64,000 bases of DNA, from the NCBI GenBank assembly GCA_016800925.1, contig JABCPU010000022.1:124001-188000 (forward strand). Reading direction: 5' to 3'. Under the pieces are notes generated by a model, which saw only the letters and a program-made list of their open reading frames with translations, was not told the DNA's origin and searched no databases. The DNA comes from Suillus spraguei. Taxonomy: Eukaryota; Basidiomycota; Agaricomycetes; Boletales; Suillaceae. Positions 60,591 through 64,000 of the stretch are shown here, piece after piece (positions within the stretch are counted from its first letter, which is position 1; every line of letters starts with the position of its first letter). Made by a program: the position numbers and the translations under genes.

Positions 60591-61455
60591 TAGTTTCCTA
60601 GATATACCCTCGAGCTCCAATCTTCGTTTCCTCTTTTCCCCCACCACTGCTCCCTCTGCCACATCTTGAGAAAGTAATACTTTCTCAACATACTCAACTT
60701 CTGTTTGTTTTTCTGCTTTACTTTGGTAGATATATCTTTCACTGTTCTTGATTCCTGTAAGCCTATATAGTGTACATATTGAAACTATGATAAAAATTAT
60801 TGATTATGTAATCAGATATCAGGCATTTTCGCTTTTTGACGTGTTTTTGGACCCTTTGGACCCCCCTGGACCTGGACCTGGACCTGGACCTGGACTGGCC
60901 GTATCTTGGAGTTCGAAGCTTAGTGAGTGTGATTGTTGTTTGTTACTGGCCCTGTATTCCATCTGGACTCGCGAACTCCTGTTGATTCAAGACGAACGTG
61001 TAACCAAGTCCTACTTCCCTGGCCATCTGTTCTTGCAGGTGTTTGCTGGTTGTTTCTGGACCTCTGGTATACTACAGTGTAGAGATTTTGGATTGGCGGG
61101 GCACTTTTCTGTGCTAAGTTGGTCTGCTTGCAGCCTTCTTACAGTTGCCATCCTATCCTTTGGGATAATTTCTCGGACAGCTTTCAGCTGTTCTTAGCAC
61201 TGTCATACGTCGAACTTCCAGGGTATTAGCTCATCCTGGAAACTGCTGGTACTTCTTCAGTCACTCTCGGTAATATTTGTTTGGATCTTTGGTATGTGAT
61301 ACTGTGCTGTATATATATAACATGATGGCTTATCTTTGACACAGTGGAACTACCACTGTTGGAAATTTGGTTCTTCTCTCTCTTTGTTTCATATATCTTC
61401 CTTCTCCAATGTATGTAGTTATTGACATATATATTTATTTTGACTAATATTTATT
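60591..61455. other. Region upstream of the Helitron coding sequence
   Basis: Contains a short GGACCT tandem run near 60866-60895 (GGACCTGGACCTGGACCTGG) and a plus frame at 60748-61197 of low complexity start and hydrophobic end. No gene is supported. The Helitron 5' end may lie here or farther left. Confidence 0.35.
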
Positions 61456-62026
61456 CTTAATAGGAATCCCTCCACTCCTCCTACCTCTCCTCAGCGGGCA
61501 CAGGCTGCTGCACGTCAGGCTGAGAGAATCAGCGAAATATTGGCTCCCCTCCTGCACGTCGCCATCCTGCTCCTATAGCTCAACCTTTAGAAAATGCTGC
61601 TCAAATGGTAGGAATTAATTGTCTGATTTTCATAAGACATGTTCTAATATGTTTATAGAATATTCCTCAGATCTTGGGAAATCTAAACCATGGTCCAATT
61701 CCCATGCAAAGGTTTCCTAATATGCCACGTCATGTTATTGAGCATCATGAGGCTCAACGTATGTGGCGTCTACACCACCCACCACTACCCCTGGGCCACC
61801 TGTTGCTGCTCCAGCCTTAGGGCCTCCCTTTGGTTATATTCCTCCACCTGCTGCACTTCAGAATGAGTATGAACGTCGTATGGCAAATGTTGCTGCAGCC
61901 ACAATAAATAGTCATGAAGCACGCCGTGCTGCTAGGCGAAGGCGTAATAATCCTCAACAACAACCAGCACCAGCACCTCCTGCACCTGCACCTGCACCTG
62001 CACCTGCACCTGCCCCTGCCCCTGCC

Positions 62027-62065
<39 letters not shown>

Positions 62066-64000
62066 ACTCCTGCTCCTGCCCCTGCCCCTGCCCCTGCCCC
62101 TGCCCCTGCCCCTGCTCCTGCTGCTCATAACAACTTGGCAGCCTTTCATTTGCTGCAGCAGCAAGCTGCACAGGGACACAACATACAGCAGCAGCTAGCT
62201 GAAATGGTTGCTAGACATGCTGAGGATTATCGCCATGAACGGCAGCAGGAACAGGAAGCTGAACAGATGAATAGACAGAACTATGACCATTACATGCATG
62301 GTCCTATTCACTATGAGGGTGCAGTTGGTCCTCACAATTTCAACAATCCTCATCAATACTTTGGACCTCATCCTGCACCACCTTTGCCTATGCCACCTCA
62401 ACCTGATCATCAACAATTTAATAATCAGTTTCAACATTATTTCCAGCAGGAACAGATTAGAGATAACTTGCTTCATGAACAAGCACAGGAGGCATTATAC
62501 CATCAGCAGATCCAACAGGAGGAAGAAAGACAAGCACAGGAGACCTTACGTCAACAACAGATCCAGCAGCAATTACAGCAGGAGCACATCCATAGGCAAG
62601 GCCAGGAGGAGAGAGATGCCTTTCACTTGGAGCAGCTGGAAGATAGACAAGCTCAGGATATTCTACGAGCAGGTCAACAGGAAGAGGAGCATTTCAATAG
62701 TCAAACTCAGGATCGTCAGCGAGCAGGTCAACAGGAGGAGGCCCGTCACAACCGTGAGCAGCAGAGAGTTCATGAGGAGCAGGAGCGTCTTGAGGAGGCA
62801 CTACATGAATATAATGACCCAATATCTCAAGAGCAACATGCAGATGATGAAGAGAGAAGGAGAATCCAGCAGCAGGAACAACACCAGGAGCATGAAGAGG
62901 AGGACAACCAGCATATTAATCAGGTCATTCCTATTCCTGATGGAGCCCAACCATATACAGAACCAGCCAACCGTCATACTCTTGGTCCCCTTAATGTGGA
63001 GTGTCCCAAATGTCATGCACTTCACTTTGCATGTGAAAGACTCTCCAACTCCTCTTTGCAAAACCCTCGCTTTGGTATGTGCTGCTTGCAGGGCCAAGTC
63101 AGCCTTCCCCCATTTCCAGCATGGCCACCTGAGCTGGAGCAGGCATATAGAGACAGAACATTTGTGTCAAAAATTCGCCAATACAACAGTGCTCTTGCAT
63201 TTACCTCTGTTGGTGTCAACATTGAGGATCGTGCTATTCAAAGATCTGGCCCAAATGCTTTTCGTATCCATGGCTCTCTCCATCACCTCATGGGCAGTCT
63301 TCTACCTCCAGAGGGTGTCCAGCCTTCATATGCACAACTTTATATATATGACTCTGAAGAAGCCACCAACATCCGCACCACCCGTCCTGGAAATGAAGGT
63401 CTTGATCGTCAGATTCTCAGAGATCTGCATGACATGTTGCATCGAAAACACCCCTATGCTGCTGTCTACAAGCAAGCCTATCAAATCATGCAAGAGAAGC
63501 CTCCAGAGGAGCAGACAGATGTTTCTGTGCGTATTCACTTCCTGCCAGGCACAGATGGTCGAAGATATAACTTCCCACTGCCAATGAAATTGCTGCAGCT
63601 CTTCCTGGAGATGGATCTGAGGAGGTGTCTCATGAACGCGACATCATTTTATATTATCAAAATGGTCGACTTAGGCGCATCAGTCAACTCAACCATGCAT
63701 ATGCCTGTCTTCATTATGTCCTTCTCTTTCCAATGGAGAGGATGGCTGGGACCTCTACATTGATATGATCATTCCTCAGGGTGGACGTGCACGTGCCAAA
63801 AAAGTGACTCAGCTGCTATATTATGCCTTTCGTCTTCATCCCCGTCCAGCTCGCATTGACCACAACAATATCTTTCGTGGTGGAAGGCTGTTCCAGCAGT
63901 ATGTTGTTGATGCTTGGGCTTCCATTGAGCAGAGCAGACTCAACTGGATAAGAAACAACCAGAAGAAGATCAGGGCTGACTGCTACCAAGGCCTCACAGA
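61456..64000 (+). CDS. Helitron Rep/helicase, N-terminal part, cut by window end
   Basis: An upstream exon (SPQRAQAAARQAERISE, near 61490) and NIPQILGNLNHGPIPMQRFP precede a long frame from about 61763. That frame has a Pro/Ala repeat (61966-62127) and a Gln/Glu-rich coiled coil (QQEEERQAQETLRQQQIQQQ). It then has VECPKCHALHFACERLSNSS and NPRFGMCCLQG, a zinc-binding lead, and the Helitron-like N domain: SALAFTSVGVNIEDRAIQRS, FRIHGSLHHLMGSLLPPEGV and YAQLYIYDSEEA. After a one-base shift near 63570 it continues ISQLNHAYACLHYVLLFP, and after a second shift near 63735 GWDLYIDMIIPQGGRARAKK, VTQLLYYAFRLHPRPARIDH and LFQQYVVDAWASIEQSRLNW, reaching the window end. The rolling-circle Rep and helicase domains should follow outside. 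The two shifts make an intact product unlikely unless they are sequence errors. Confidence 0.83.
61966..62127 (+). repeat. Hexamer-type (CCTGCN) run encoding a Pro/Ala repeat
   Basis: About 27 units of CCTGCA, CCTGCC or CCTGCT give a PAPAPA stretch in the Helitron protein. Unit variants are grouped in blocks, as expected from slippage. Confidence 0.95.

Noticed and set aside
62283..63587. 434-codon frame overlapping the Helitron gene
   Set aside because: The other phase has the zinc-binding and Helitron N-domain motifs; this one is Arg/Ser-rich without motifs.

Overview
This window looks like a piece of nuclear chromosome from an Agaricomycete (mushroom-forming basidiomycete). Genes are dense in short introns of about 45-60 bp with GT...AG ends. 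The gene families are typical of that group (DUF6533 seven-helix proteins, expanded F-box proteins, a Zn2Cys6 regulator). The mobile elements are also basidiomycete-type (Plavaka, a DIRS-like tyrosine-recombinase retroelement, hAT, Helitron). There is no operon structure, rRNA, CRISPR array or confident tRNA.

Layout. 0.7-2.4 kb: a minus-strand DUF6533-type membrane protein whose paralogue reappears at 49.8-51.4 kb with a premature stop. 4.7-5.3 kb: a 0.6 kb element with long terminal inverted repeats. 5.6-28.9 kb: the gene-rich part. It holds a secreted protein with an ART-like motif (my seven-exon model is in frame), a single-pass membrane SH3 protein, ARP3 (nine exons, 431 aa), an unresolved minus-strand gene, a Zn2Cys6 transcription factor, a cytochrome b5-acyl-CoA dehydrogenase fusion, two tandem F-box proteins, a CoA-transferase family III/AMACR-like enzyme, and a 56-residue secreted cysteine-rich peptide.

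29.5-45.1 kb is a nested transposon stack. A DIRS-like retroelement (gag/RT, RNase H, tyrosine recombinase) is split inside its RT YMDD motif by an 11,198 bp Plavaka element (31907-43104; 31 bp terminal repeats, 2 bp target duplication). The Plavaka carries a decayed transposase and a divergent DUF6532 gene. That DUF6532 gene is interrupted by a 270 bp miniature element whose termini resemble Plavaka's. The miniature element is in turn split by a 3,908 bp hAT transposon (38615-42522; perfect 8 bp duplication). Two further copies of the miniature element lie at 30037 and 48887.

45.1-56.5 kb: a cysteine-rich zinc-finger-like gene, the third miniature element, the DUF6533 pseudogene, selenoprotein O (Cys form) and a multi-span membrane protein of unknown function. 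56.9-60.6 kb: large repeats with two G-rich heptamer minisatellites and pairs of near-perfect hairpins. 61.5 kb to the end: the N-terminal part of a Helitron Rep/helicase gene, cut by the window edge.

The host genes are unrelated metabolic, cytoskeletal and regulatory genes that do not form one pathway. The most unusual content is the four-level nested insertion, the DUF6532 gene inside a Plavaka element, the short secreted cysteine-rich peptide and the G-rich arrays. Exon boundaries given here are read by eye from splice consensus and reading frame.
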